Assembly: GCA_947074245.1 (NCBI GenBank)
Contig: CAMTOW010000005.1
Span: 1 to 18,742, forward strand
From: an uncultured Bacteroidales bacterium
GTDB lineage: Bacteria; Bacteroidota; Bacteroidia; Bacteroidales; JAUNSR01
DNA length: 18,742 bases
Reading direction: 5' to 3'
Position 1 is the stretch's first letter. Each line of letters begins with the position of its first letter. Position numbers and translations under genes: made by a program. A model generated the notes under the pieces. The model worked only from the letters and a program-made list of their open reading frames with translations, was not told the origin of the DNA and did not search any database. Below, piece by piece: positions 1 to 7,354 of this stretch.

Positions 1-269
1 TGACACGTCACATCCTTTCCGCGGCGATGCCTTGGTTCCTGGCCGGTATCGCGTCTTATTATCTGACCGCTTGGATCTGCCTCGAACCGGTTTGGAAACG
101 AAAAATTCTGAACCTGGTTATTTCCTGTGCGATTCTCCGGATCTTTTTCTTATCCGATACGCCCGGTGCCTACAACGAGTTCATCTGGATACTGACACTG
201 TTGGTCATCTCCTTCCGAATGTTACCCGCTCTTGCCGTGCAACGGTTCAAAGCCGGAAAGCAGGATTAA
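1..269 (+). CDS. C-terminal end of an integral membrane protein (partial)
   Basis: The reading frame is open from base 3, so the gene begins before the window; about 88 C-terminal residues are visible. They contain three hydrophobic stretches that look like membrane helices: around WFLAGIASYYLTAWICL, ILNLVISCAILRIFFL and FIWILTLLVISFRMLPAL. A short basic tail (RFKAGKQD) follows, probably cytoplasmic. The stop lies 29 bp before the DUF4857 gene on the same strand, which suggests one operon. I do not recognise the family. A permease subunit of an ABC-type exporter would fit the position next to DUF4857, but that is inference. The internal ATG at 27 is probably not the true start, because the frame continues upstream. 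Confidence 0.7.
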   Translation, partial: TRHILSAAMPWFLAGIASYYLTAWICLEPVWKRKILNLVISCAILRIFFLSDTPGAYNEFIWILTLLVISFRMLPALAVQRFKAGKQD

Positions 270-298
270 TTCATCATACATAACCTGTCATTAAAAAA

Positions 299-1357
299 AT
301 GAGAACAAATAAGATATTATTATACACACTCGCGGCGATTCTTCTTTTATGGATCATTCCGTGGATCGGCGATTTCTTTACATCACAAGCAATCAAGATG
401 CCGTTCACATTATATAGTTCCGAAACCGGAGATTTCTGTTATAACACCGTTGATGAAAAAGGAAAAATGATTCGAACCGACCGCCAGGGAAACATCTATA
501 CCCAGACCGAATTCGATTCTCTTCTTCCCTATTTCTATTATCGGGATCTGGTATCGCAAGGTAAATTTCCGCTTGTAAAAAAAGGGATGGAACTCAGCGT
601 CCGTGAGGTTCAGTCGGATAACTTCGTGTTCCGCTCCACCCCGTCGGGCATTAACAAAAAGATGATTCCTCTATATCCTCTTTTGGAATCCATGTCGGGA
701 AGAGCCGATCTGGAAACTCCGGGAGATGTTTTCCGAATCGCAGATCGAATCGAATTCACAGATATCACAAAAAACGAAATCGATACGGAGAAAAGCGTAC
801 TTTTCAATCAACTGTTCGAAAAGAAAGGATTCGCCTTTCCGGCCCAAGTGATTGCCGGAAACCCGACAACCCGTAAGGAGTATGACGAAGGATATCTGAT
901 TACCGATCAGAAAGAGCGTCTTTTTCATTTCAAACAGGTGAAAGGAAAACCTTATCTCCGGGAGATCGAGATTCCGGCTAATGTCCGGATTACTCATCTG
1001 TTTGTTACGGAGTTCAAAAACAGAAAGACGTTGGGATTCTATACCGATCAGAACGATAATCTCTATGCATTGATGAATAAGAGTTATGATTCGCGTAAAA
1101 TAGAGATTCCACCGGTAGATCTGCGCAACGAATCGCTTACGATCATCGGTAACATCTTTGACTGGACCATCAAAATAACCAAAGAAGACGGCGACCACAT
1201 CCATGCGGTCGATGGTGAATCTTTCAGCGCATTGGGGACTATTATGCATCCCTATCCCGAACCGACCACCGGTCGGTATTGGGTAGACAAACTGATTCCG
1301 TTGAAATTACATTTTCTTTCGGGCAAAGACTCCCGAGTATTTCCACGCATTAATTAA
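299..1357 (+). CDS. DUF4857 domain-containing membrane-anchored protein
   Basis: This 352-residue protein has one N-terminal hydrophobic segment (about residues 7-24, ILLYTLAAILLLWIIPWI) that looks like a signal anchor, followed by a long soluble and probably periplasmic part. The pattern of the region around residues 37-90 (PFTLYSSETGDFCY, then TEFDSLLPYFYYRDLV) matches my memory of DUF4857, a family of unknown function largely confined to Bacteroidota and usually found near membrane or transporter genes. No catalytic motif is visible. Its start lies 29 bp after the preceding membrane protein gene, and its stop lies 12 bp before the lipoprotein gene, so all three are probably co-transcribed. 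The start at 299 follows an A-rich leader (ttaaaaaa), as expected where Shine-Dalgarno sequences are rarely used. The family call is from recognition; the function is unknown. Confidence 0.75.
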   Translation: MRTNKILLYTLAAILLLWIIPWIGDFFTSQAIKMPFTLYSSETGDFCYNTVDEKGKMIRTDRQGNIYTQTEFDSLLPYFYYRDLVSQGKFPLVKKGMELSVREVQSDNFVFRSTPSGINKKMIPLYPLLESMSGRADLETPGDVFRIADRIEFTDITKNEIDTEKSVLFNQLFEKKGFAFPAQVIAGNPTTRKEYDEGYLITDQKERLFHFKQVKGKPYLREIEIPANVRITHLFVTEFKNRKTLGFYTDQNDNLYALMNKSYDSRKIEIPPVDLRNESLTIIGNIFDWTIKITKEDGDHIHAVDGESFSALGTIMHPYPEPTTGRYWVDKLIPLKLHFLSGKDSRVFPRIN

Positions 1358-1369
1358 AATTCAAACGAT

Positions 1370-1957
1370 ATGAAAATCCGTTCATTCATTCCGATGTTGC
1401 TTCTGGCAATCACACCCGCTTTCGTGGCATGTACTTCTTCCCCAAAATCCAATGCCGATACCGTGCAGGAAAACACCTCATCGGTCTTATCCGTCGATGA
1501 CGTTCTCGCACAAAATCAGGTCGCACCCGGCGATGTGGTGATTCTCGAAGGCGTATGTACCCATATCTGCAAACATGGAGGTCGCAAGATCTTCCTGATG
1601 GGAAGCGACGATACCCAAACCATCCGTATCGAAGCCTCTACCGAAGTGGGTAAATTCAGTCAGAGTACCATCAACAACATCGTCCGTGTAGAAGGGAAGT
1701 TGGTTGAAGAACGTATCGACGAAGCATACCTGACCGCTTGGGAAGAACGCGTTCGCCAGCAGACCGAAGAGAAGCACGGAAGTGCCGGCGAAAACGGATG
1801 CTCGTCCGAACAGAAAGCCAGAGGAGAACAAAAAACCAATACTCCTCAGCAACGTATCGAGAACTTCCGCAACCGCATCGCGCAACGCGAAAAAAAAGAG
1901 GGTAAAAACTACTTGAGTTTCTACCACATCGAAGCGATATCCTACGATATTCAATAA
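1370..1957 (+). CDS. OB-fold-like lipoprotein with a CxxxCxHGG motif
   Basis: This 195-residue protein has a type II signal peptide ending in a lipobox (FVAC, lipidated Cys at residue 21), so it should be anchored to a membrane on the periplasmic or outer face. Residues 54-116 read as a small beta-barrel of OB-fold type (GDVVILEGVC, then IRIEAS, then VRVEGKLVEE), resembling nucleic-acid-binding-like folds that many lipoproteins reuse. Between the first strands is CTHICKHGG with C63, C67 and H69; H136 and C144 recur later in a charged region. This clustering suggests metal or heme ligation, or a disulfide. Residues 118-180 are strongly charged and probably helical. The gene lies 12 bp after the DUF4857 gene and is the last of its operon, before the hairpin at 2014-2049. 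The function is unknown to me; a metal-related role is inference only. Confidence 0.7.
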   Translation: MKIRSFIPMLLLAITPAFVACTSSPKSNADTVQENTSSVLSVDDVLAQNQVAPGDVVILEGVCTHICKHGGRKIFLMGSDDTQTIRIEASTEVGKFSQSTINNIVRVEGKLVEERIDEAYLTAWEERVRQQTEEKHGSAGENGCSSEQKARGEQKTNTPQQRIENFRNRIAQREKKEGKNYLSFYHIEAISYDIQ

Positions 1958-2013
1958 GAATTCCATTTTTCTTCAGGAAGAAAATGAATTAATACATTAT
2001 TTAGCAACAGAAA

Positions 2014-2049
2014 CGGGGCGATCTTAGTCTGAAAACTAAGATCGCCCCG
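2014..2049. terminator. Bidirectional hairpin terminator between convergent genes
   Basis: A perfect 14-bp inverted repeat (CGGGGCGATCTTAG and its complement) encloses an 8-nt loop, TCTGAAAA. It lies 57 bp after the stop of the lipoprotein gene (+) and 18 bp beyond the stop of the GH25-like gene (-). In the minus direction the stem is followed by TTTCTG; in the plus direction by CCTGTTTAT. The U-tracts are modest, but the stem is very stable and placed exactly between two convergent genes, so it probably serves both. Confidence 0.85.
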
Positions 2050-2066
2050 CCTGTTTATATTCGTAA

Positions 2067-2783
2067 TCACTCGGCTTGGTTGACAGCGTAACGTTCGTTG
2101 GTCCGTAAAGTCAGATTAGCCGCTGTATAGTCTGTATGAAAGCGCGATAACGGAACGGATCGACCTACACCGTTGATGATTCCTTTTTCGGTAAAGCGCC
2201 ATAACACATATCGGTTTTGATCGTCAAGCGATGGTTTCTGGCCGCTGTAACAACTGATCATAAGCGGATATCCCGGAAGCCGATGAGAAAGGCATGCATT
2301 GTAATGTCCGTTTTCCACACTCACCAGAGGTTTACAACCGTAAGTTTCTTCGATCTTTTTCACAAAACAAACCAAACTGTCCATCCAAGTTTCGCCCTGT
2401 ATATCCGATTTTCGGATCTCCACCATCGGAATCAGATCCTGAGTATGAACAGCTACGGTTTGAGCGAAGTTCGACAACTGTTCAGCCACGGGAGCATTCG
2501 TAAAACGATGCGTACTCCCCACGCTCAATCCCGCTTCACGAGCGCCGACCATATTCTCTTTATAAAAGGAGTCTTTGTCCCGATTTCCGTGGGTAGCCAG
2601 AATATATACGATATTAATATTTCCGTCTTTGCGTACGATTTCCCAGTTTATCTTCTTCTGCGCCGATGATATGTCGATCGCATGGTAAACAAAACCTTTT
2701 ATCTGAGCCTTCATTGGTAAGCAAAAATTGAGAATCAACAGCAAACAGCTGAATATATGTATGTTTTTCCGGTATTTTATCAT
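2067..2783 (-). CDS. Exported GH25 (lysozyme-like) family protein, probably degenerate
   Basis: This 238-residue protein has a signal peptide (about residues 1-26, ending PMKAQ). The remainder follows the outline of glycoside hydrolase family 25: AIDISS with D37 where the family has GIDVS; IVYILATHG where it has FVYIKATEG; then DSFYKENMVGAREAGLSVGSTHRFT in place of the usual N-x-x-A-x-x-AGL-x-x-G-x-YHF block. The family's central D-x-E catalytic pair appears here as E122-I-R124 in PMVEIR, and the usual K and E in KATEG are L and H. D37 is kept. This suggests a fold retained for binding to peptidoglycan or another glycan rather than normal muramidase activity. A possible weak promoter (TATATTGG on the minus strand, 2826-2833) precedes it, so it need not depend on the export operon 177 bp upstream. 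The family call is fairly firm; loss of activity is inference. Confidence 0.75.
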   Translation of the reverse strand: MIKYRKNIHIFSCLLLILNFCLPMKAQIKGFVYHAIDISSAQKKINWEIVRKDGNINIVYILATHGNRDKDSFYKENMVGAREAGLSVGSTHRFTNAPVAEQLSNFAQTVAVHTQDLIPMVEIRKSDIQGETWMDSLVCFVKKIEETYGCKPLVSVENGHYNACLSHRLPGYPLMISCYSGQKPSLDDQNRYVLWRFTEKGIINGVGRSVPLSRFHTDYTAANLTLRTNERYAVNQAE

Positions 2784-2906
2784 ATCTAAGTGCTTTTCGG
2801 ATGTGAATTATCCGCGTGTCGAAACCCAATATACGATTTTAACCGTTTGATTCGGAAATATTTAACTCAAAATTTTTAATTATAGTTTGTAGAATAGTTT
2901 TTCGCA

Positions 2907-2927
2907 TAAAAACTCCGATCGGTCGGA
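2907..2927 (-). terminator. Weak hairpin terminator after the export operon
   Basis: On the minus strand a 5-bp stem (TCCGA, loop CCGA, TCGGA) is followed by GTTTTTA, 34 bp past the stop of the permease gene. The stem is short, so termination may be partial and some transcripts could continue into the GH25-like gene. Confidence 0.45.
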
Positions 2928-2960
2928 TCGATGTTTCAAAATCCGAAACGCTCGTTTGTT

Positions 2961-5252
2961 TTACTCCTTCAATGCGATCACCGGGTTTTCGTTTGCAGCC
3001 GCCCATGTTCGCCAAAAGAGTGTCAGCGATGCGATAAGAATCGTTATTCCTCCCGACAAAAGAAAGACCCATAGGTTCAGCTCGGTACGATGTGTATATC
3101 CCGACAACCAACTGTTCAGAAGACAGATCGCGACAGGGACCGCCAAAACGAAAGCGATAGCGACCGGTTTTAAGAATTGCATATTGAGTATCCAGACGAT
3201 ATCCTTGATTTCCGCTCCGTTTACCCGTCTTACGGCAATCTCTTTCCGTTTCTGCTCCGTCATAAACGTCGCCAATCCGAAAAGTCCCAGACAGGAGATG
3301 ATGATCGCCAGTATCGAAAAGAAGGTAACCATTTTTGAGGTCTGATTTTCACCGAACAGCCAAGCATTTACATTGTCATCCAGATATCTCACAATCGGTT
3401 TTTCACCAAAAACTGTTTCTGCCGTGCGATATACTTCCTCATAAATATCCCTTACGTTTCCGCTTGTACGGATCGATAAAATTCGGGGAGGAATATCCTG
3501 CTTCGGAATAATCAGCAAAGGTTCCGACGACCGTTTGTAGTCATTGAATAAAACCGGATCCGTCACCCCTACGATTCGATAATCCCGGTTATAGAGACTC
3601 AATCTTTTTCCAATCAAATCCGGATCTCCGATCAGATCGAACAATCGGTCGTTGACGAGTACTCCCGGCAACGAGTCCGAAAACATTCGTCCCTCTTTAA
3701 GCCTTATTCCGAATACATCCAGCCAATCGGCATCCACGTATTCGAATGAAACCAACGGGTTCAGATTCGGATCCTTACCCTCCCATTCCAGCCCGACTCC
3801 GTTCATGCGGATATTACTCGGCAGGCTCGTACTGAGACTTATCGAACGGATATTCCCGTTGCGCAATAACTCTTGCTTTAGATAATCCGCTTTCTTCGAC
3901 TGCTCTTGGTTGTAGAAACTCACATACAACACTTCATCATATACATATCCCAGATCCATCTTATGATACATCTTGATCTGTTTGGATATGATCAGTGTCG
4001 AAATGATCAGAATAATCGATATGCAGAATTGCAGCACCACAAGTCCCTGTCTTACGCGCGCGTTCCAACCTTTCACGTTCCGGTCGGAACGTAAAGCCGA
4101 TATCGGTTTAAACGATGAGATATAAATCGCGGGATACAGTCCGGCGAGTACGGTCGTGGTGATGACGATCGTCGCACCGATCCAGATTATCGATCCGTTC
4201 ATAAAATCGGCGATACGTAGCGAACCACCGATCATTCCGTTGAAATAAGGCAACAAAAGCAGTGCCAGCCCGTATGCCATTCCAAAGGCGAAGGTCGTCT
4301 GCAGAAGCGTCTGCAACAGATTGTTGAGAACCAACTCTTTTCGGGATGCTCCCAGAATCTTTCGCAATCCCGTTTGGAAAGAGGATTTCGTAAAGGCGGC
4401 GGTCGTCAGATTTATGAAGTTGATGCACGCGATAAGAAGCACCACCACGGCGATAAGCACCATGATCCGGATATTCTTGATATGATTGTATACATACAGC
4501 TTTCGATCCGTCAATCGACCCGCTTTCAGATACAAATCATAATCCGGACGCGCTTCATAAGCCCTGTTCCGAATCTTTTGGTCAAACTCTGTTACATCGG
4601 CGGTCGCTTTCAGTTTCAGGTAACTCTCGTAACTATTGTTGTACCATCCCTGCAAGTCGTCTCCGTTTCTGGCGATCGGCAGATAAACTACGCTTCCTTT
4701 CTCAAAGACGGTCGTATTGACAGGCATCTCATCAATCACTCCCACGATTGCGAATTTCCCGAAATCATATTCCAGAAACTGTCCCAACGCTTCATTCGTC
4801 CCGAACAATTCATCTGCCGCTTGCCGGGATATCACACATTGTTGGTTCTCCCCTTTCGTAAAACTCTTTCCGGCGATAAAATCACAACCGAACAGTTCGA
4901 AAAAAGCATCATCCACATCGACGGTCGTTATCTGATAGGCCTGTCCGTTACAACGCTGCCCGTTTGCCGCCCAACAGCTGCGAGCATACCCTTCCACTTC
5001 GGGAAATTCCGCTGCCAAGGTCGGTGCCACTACCGGAGGCGCACCGCGAAACGGATTCTGCCCCTTATGAAAACCCGCTACGGTTACGATCCGATCGGCA
5101 TCCGGATACATCCGGTCGGTTTGATATTCGGTGTGTACCCAAAGCATGATCAACAGGCAACACGTCAACCCGCATATCAACCCGACCAGATTGAGAATCA
5201 TCATCTGCCTGTTTCGCGAATACGATCGAACAAAATTCTTAAATAAACTCAT
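2961..5252 (-). CDS. ABC transporter permease, MacB_PCD/FtsX type
   Basis: This 763-residue inner-membrane permease has the layout typical of Bacteroidota FtsX proteins. Helix 1 is at about 18-40, followed by a large periplasmic domain (MacB_PCD-like, about 41-255) and three helices between about 260 and 378. A fifth helix at about 405-425 leads into a second periplasmic domain, and three final helices lie between about 635 and 752. The two cytoplasmic motifs LRKILGASRKELV and AVRRVNGAEIKDI follow the RKxxGAs pattern of the FtsX domain that contacts the ATPase. It is the last gene of the tolC-adaptor-ATPase-permease operon, 14 bp after the ATPase. As in MacAB-TolC, it would work as a mechanotransmission pump moving a periplasmic substrate through the adaptor and channel. 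The substrate cannot be read from the sequence. The length fits the usual size for this group, about 750-800 residues. Confidence 0.9.
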   Translation of the reverse strand: MSLFKNFVRSYSRNRQMMILNLVGLICGLTCCLLIMLWVHTEYQTDRMYPDADRIVTVAGFHKGQNPFRGAPPVVAPTLAAEFPEVEGYARSCWAANGQRCNGQAYQITTVDVDDAFFELFGCDFIAGKSFTKGENQQCVISRQAADELFGTNEALGQFLEYDFGKFAIVGVIDEMPVNTTVFEKGSVVYLPIARNGDDLQGWYNNSYESYLKLKATADVTEFDQKIRNRAYEARPDYDLYLKAGRLTDRKLYVYNHIKNIRIMVLIAVVVLLIACINFINLTTAAFTKSSFQTGLRKILGASRKELVLNNLLQTLLQTTFAFGMAYGLALLLLPYFNGMIGGSLRIADFMNGSIIWIGATIVITTTVLAGLYPAIYISSFKPISALRSDRNVKGWNARVRQGLVVLQFCISIILIISTLIISKQIKMYHKMDLGYVYDEVLYVSFYNQEQSKKADYLKQELLRNGNIRSISLSTSLPSNIRMNGVGLEWEGKDPNLNPLVSFEYVDADWLDVFGIRLKEGRMFSDSLPGVLVNDRLFDLIGDPDLIGKRLSLYNRDYRIVGVTDPVLFNDYKRSSEPLLIIPKQDIPPRILSIRTSGNVRDIYEEVYRTAETVFGEKPIVRYLDDNVNAWLFGENQTSKMVTFFSILAIIISCLGLFGLATFMTEQKRKEIAVRRVNGAEIKDIVWILNMQFLKPVAIAFVLAVPVAICLLNSWLSGYTHRTELNLWVFLLSGGITILIASLTLFWRTWAAANENPVIALKE

Positions 5253-5266
5253 TCTCTTCCCGGTTT

Positions 5267-5947
5267 TTACATCATGTTTCTTACTTCCGTAACGATCTGT
5301 CCGTCAAACAGATTTATGACGCGATGCGCATAAGAGGCATCGCGCTGGCTGTGTGTCACCATCACGATTGTCGCTCCCTCTTTATTCAATTCGGTAAGCA
5401 GATTCATCACGTCGGTACCGTTCTTCGAATCCAGATTACCCGTTGGCTCATCGGCAAGAATCAGCTTGGGATTGGCCACTACGGCCCGTGCGATCGCTAC
5501 GCGTTGCTGCTGACCGCCCGACAACTGATTCGGGAAATGCGCCGAACGATGACTGATCGCGACCCGTTTCAGTACATCATTCACCCGTTCTTTCCGAATG
5601 TCCGATTTCATTTTCAGATACGTCAAAGGCAATTCTACGTTCTCCGAAACGTTCAATTCTTCAATCAGGTTGAAACTCTGAAATACGAATCCGATTTTCC
5701 CTTTACGCACTTCCGTACGGTTTTTCTCTTTCAGAGCGCCCACTTCGTGTCCGTCCAGATAATAAGTTCCTTCCGTCGGGTTGTCCAACAAGCCGAGTAT
5801 ATTCAATAAGGTGGATTTACCACATCCCGAAGGACCCATGATGGCTACGAACTCTCCCGGTTTCACATGAAGCGAAACATGATTCAAGGCAACGGTTTCA
5901 ATATCTTCCGTACGGAATACTTTACTAAGATTTTCAATTTTCAACAT
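5267..5947 (-). CDS. ABC transporter ATP-binding protein, MacB/LolD type
   Basis: This 226-residue nucleotide-binding subunit carries all the expected motifs: Walker A GPSGCGKST (38-46), Q-loop glutamine at 90 (FVFQSFNLI), signature LSGGQQQR (142-149), Walker B LILADEPTG (162-170, with D166 and E167) and the switch histidine H199 in MVTHS. The length and the LNILGLLDxPTEGxxxxDG region are typical of the LolD/MacB/FtsE subfamily, which powers FtsX-type permeases. It would dimerise on the cytoplasmic face and drive the permease encoded 14 bp downstream. No key residue is missing. The 99-bp gap before it contains two small hairpins. It belongs to the four-gene export operon, so its regulation is probably through the sigma-54 promoter upstream of the tolC-like gene. 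Confidence 0.95.
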   Translation of the reverse strand: MLKIENLSKVFRTEDIETVALNHVSLHVKPGEFVAIMGPSGCGKSTLLNILGLLDNPTEGTYYLDGHEVGALKEKNRTEVRKGKIGFVFQSFNLIEELNVSENVELPLTYLKMKSDIRKERVNDVLKRVAISHRSAHFPNQLSGGQQQRVAIARAVVANPKLILADEPTGNLDSKNGTDVMNLLTELNKEGATIVMVTHSQRDASYAHRVINLFDGQIVTEVRNMM

Positions 5948-5980
5948 GATTGTATGATTTATTCGTTTAATTATTTTATT

Positions 5981-6026
5981 CGGATTTCAAAGAATCCGCA
6001 GGATTGCTACACGTCGTCGGGTAGCA
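5981..6026 (-). other. Two small hairpins between adaptor and ATPase genes
   Basis: The 99-bp gap inside the export operon contains two short inverted repeats: CGGATT/AATCCG (5981-5998, 6-nt loop) and TGCTAC/GTAGCA (6005-6026, 10-nt loop). Neither is followed by a T-run on the minus strand, so they do not look like terminators. They could be mRNA processing or stability elements, or chance. Confidence 0.35.
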
Positions 6027-6046
6027 TATCCATTCCTATCCCCGGT

Positions 6047-7297
6047 TTATTTTAAGATCAGTTTCTGATTTTTCCCAAACTGCTCATAGTCGGAAACGAT
6101 CACTTTCTCGCCCGGCTCCAATCCATCCAGAATCTCATACGATTGCGGATTCTGTCGACCGATCCGGATGTTGCGTCGTTCCGCTTCGGTACCCTCCTTG
6201 TTCACTACGAAGATCCATTTCCCTCCTGTACTCTGATAGAAGGCTCCGCGCGGAATCAGGATTCCCGGTGACGGTTCGCCCAGTTGCAGGTTGATGTAAT
6301 AGGTCTGCCCCGTACGGATGTTTTCCGGTTTTTCGGTTACGAAATGCATATCGGTTCTGAACTGTCCGTTTCTCACTTCCGGATAGATCTTGGTCACTTT
6401 CAGGTCGAAATGGGTGTTCTGTCGTTCAAAGGTTCCGGTCTGTCCCGTTACGACCCGGTCGATGTAATGTTCGTCGATCATCGCCTCAATCTTATAGTCC
6501 GACAGGATATTGATCTGCCCGATCTGCTGACCGCTGTTGAGCGACTGCCCAATCTCCGCGTCCAACATTCCCAATTGTCCGTCATACGGAGCGCGTATAT
6601 TCAGGTTTTCGATGCGTTCGCGCACCATCGCCAGATTCAGGCGCATGTTCATCAAACTCTCCTCCATCTGCTCCACTTGTACGCTTCGGTAAATCGAGTC
6701 CTGCCGTTGCCGGTCTTCGATCAGTTGCATCCGGTTGCGGGCGTAATCATAATCTTCTTTCGATTGCAGATAGTTTTCTTTGGCGATCAGTTTCTCCTTA
6801 TATAAGGCTTCGTTCTGTTCGTAAGCACGTTTCTTCCGAGATACATCCAGGCGCACGGCCAGCATCTCCTGGCGCAGGTTGAGTCTCTCCTGCTCCATCG
6901 TTACCTGAGTGTTACGCAGAAAGTTCTGTTTTTCCGCCAGTTGAGCTTCGCTATCCAGAATCGCCAGACTCAGATTCGGGTTCTTCAGCCGCAGGATGAT
7001 GTCGCCTTTCTTTACCGTGGCACCCTCTTCGATGAATTTCTCATCGATAATACCACTCTCCAAGGCGCTGATCTGAATGACCGATCCCGGTTGCACCTGC
7101 CCGTTCAGACGGATGTAGTCGTTGAAGGGGTTCGATTCCACCGTAGCGATCAATAATCCCTTCTTATCCACCCTGAGTTTCGAGGAGTGATCCCCGAACG
7201 CAAGCCAACACACGATACCGATCAGGCATAAGCCCCCCGCGATATACGGGATATGTTTTTTCTGTAATCCTTTCTTTTTTTCGATGACGCGATCCAT
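6047..7297 (-). CDS. Periplasmic adaptor (membrane fusion protein, HlyD/MacA type)
   Basis: This 416-residue adaptor has a short basic cytoplasmic tail and one membrane anchor (about 17-34, IPYIAGGLCLIGIVCWLAF). A first half-lipoyl/barrel-sandwich segment follows (about 60-112, with VQPGSVIQISALESGIIDE and EGATVKKGDIILRLKNP). A long alpha-helical coiled-coil hairpin spans about 113-232 and is rich in E, Q, R and L. The second half-lipoyl segment opens with NIRAPYDGQLGML (about 233-250), followed by beta-barrel and membrane-proximal domains. The family bridges an inner-membrane pump to a TolC-type channel; here both partners are encoded on either side. It follows the tolC-like gene by 57 bp and precedes the ATPase by 99 bp. 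The domain order matches canonical members and nothing appears truncated. The substrate is unknown. Confidence 0.92.
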   Translation of the reverse strand: MDRVIEKKKGLQKKHIPYIAGGLCLIGIVCWLAFGDHSSKLRVDKKGLLIATVESNPFNDYIRLNGQVQPGSVIQISALESGIIDEKFIEEGATVKKGDIILRLKNPNLSLAILDSEAQLAEKQNFLRNTQVTMEQERLNLRQEMLAVRLDVSRKKRAYEQNEALYKEKLIAKENYLQSKEDYDYARNRMQLIEDRQRQDSIYRSVQVEQMEESLMNMRLNLAMVRERIENLNIRAPYDGQLGMLDAEIGQSLNSGQQIGQINILSDYKIEAMIDEHYIDRVVTGQTGTFERQNTHFDLKVTKIYPEVRNGQFRTDMHFVTEKPENIRTGQTYYINLQLGEPSPGILIPRGAFYQSTGGKWIFVVNKEGTEAERRNIRIGRQNPQSYEILDGLEPGEKVIVSDYEQFGKNQKLILK

Positions 7298-7354
7298 ATT
7301 CGTAAAGTCTTATCTGTTTTTAATCTGTTTTCTTTTCTCGTTCTGTCTCTCCGC

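Noticed and set aside
4374..5246. 290-residue plus-strand frame opposite the permease gene
   Set aside because: It is antisense to a well-supported FtsX permease and is rich in H, R and I with no domain; it is a codon-bias shadow.
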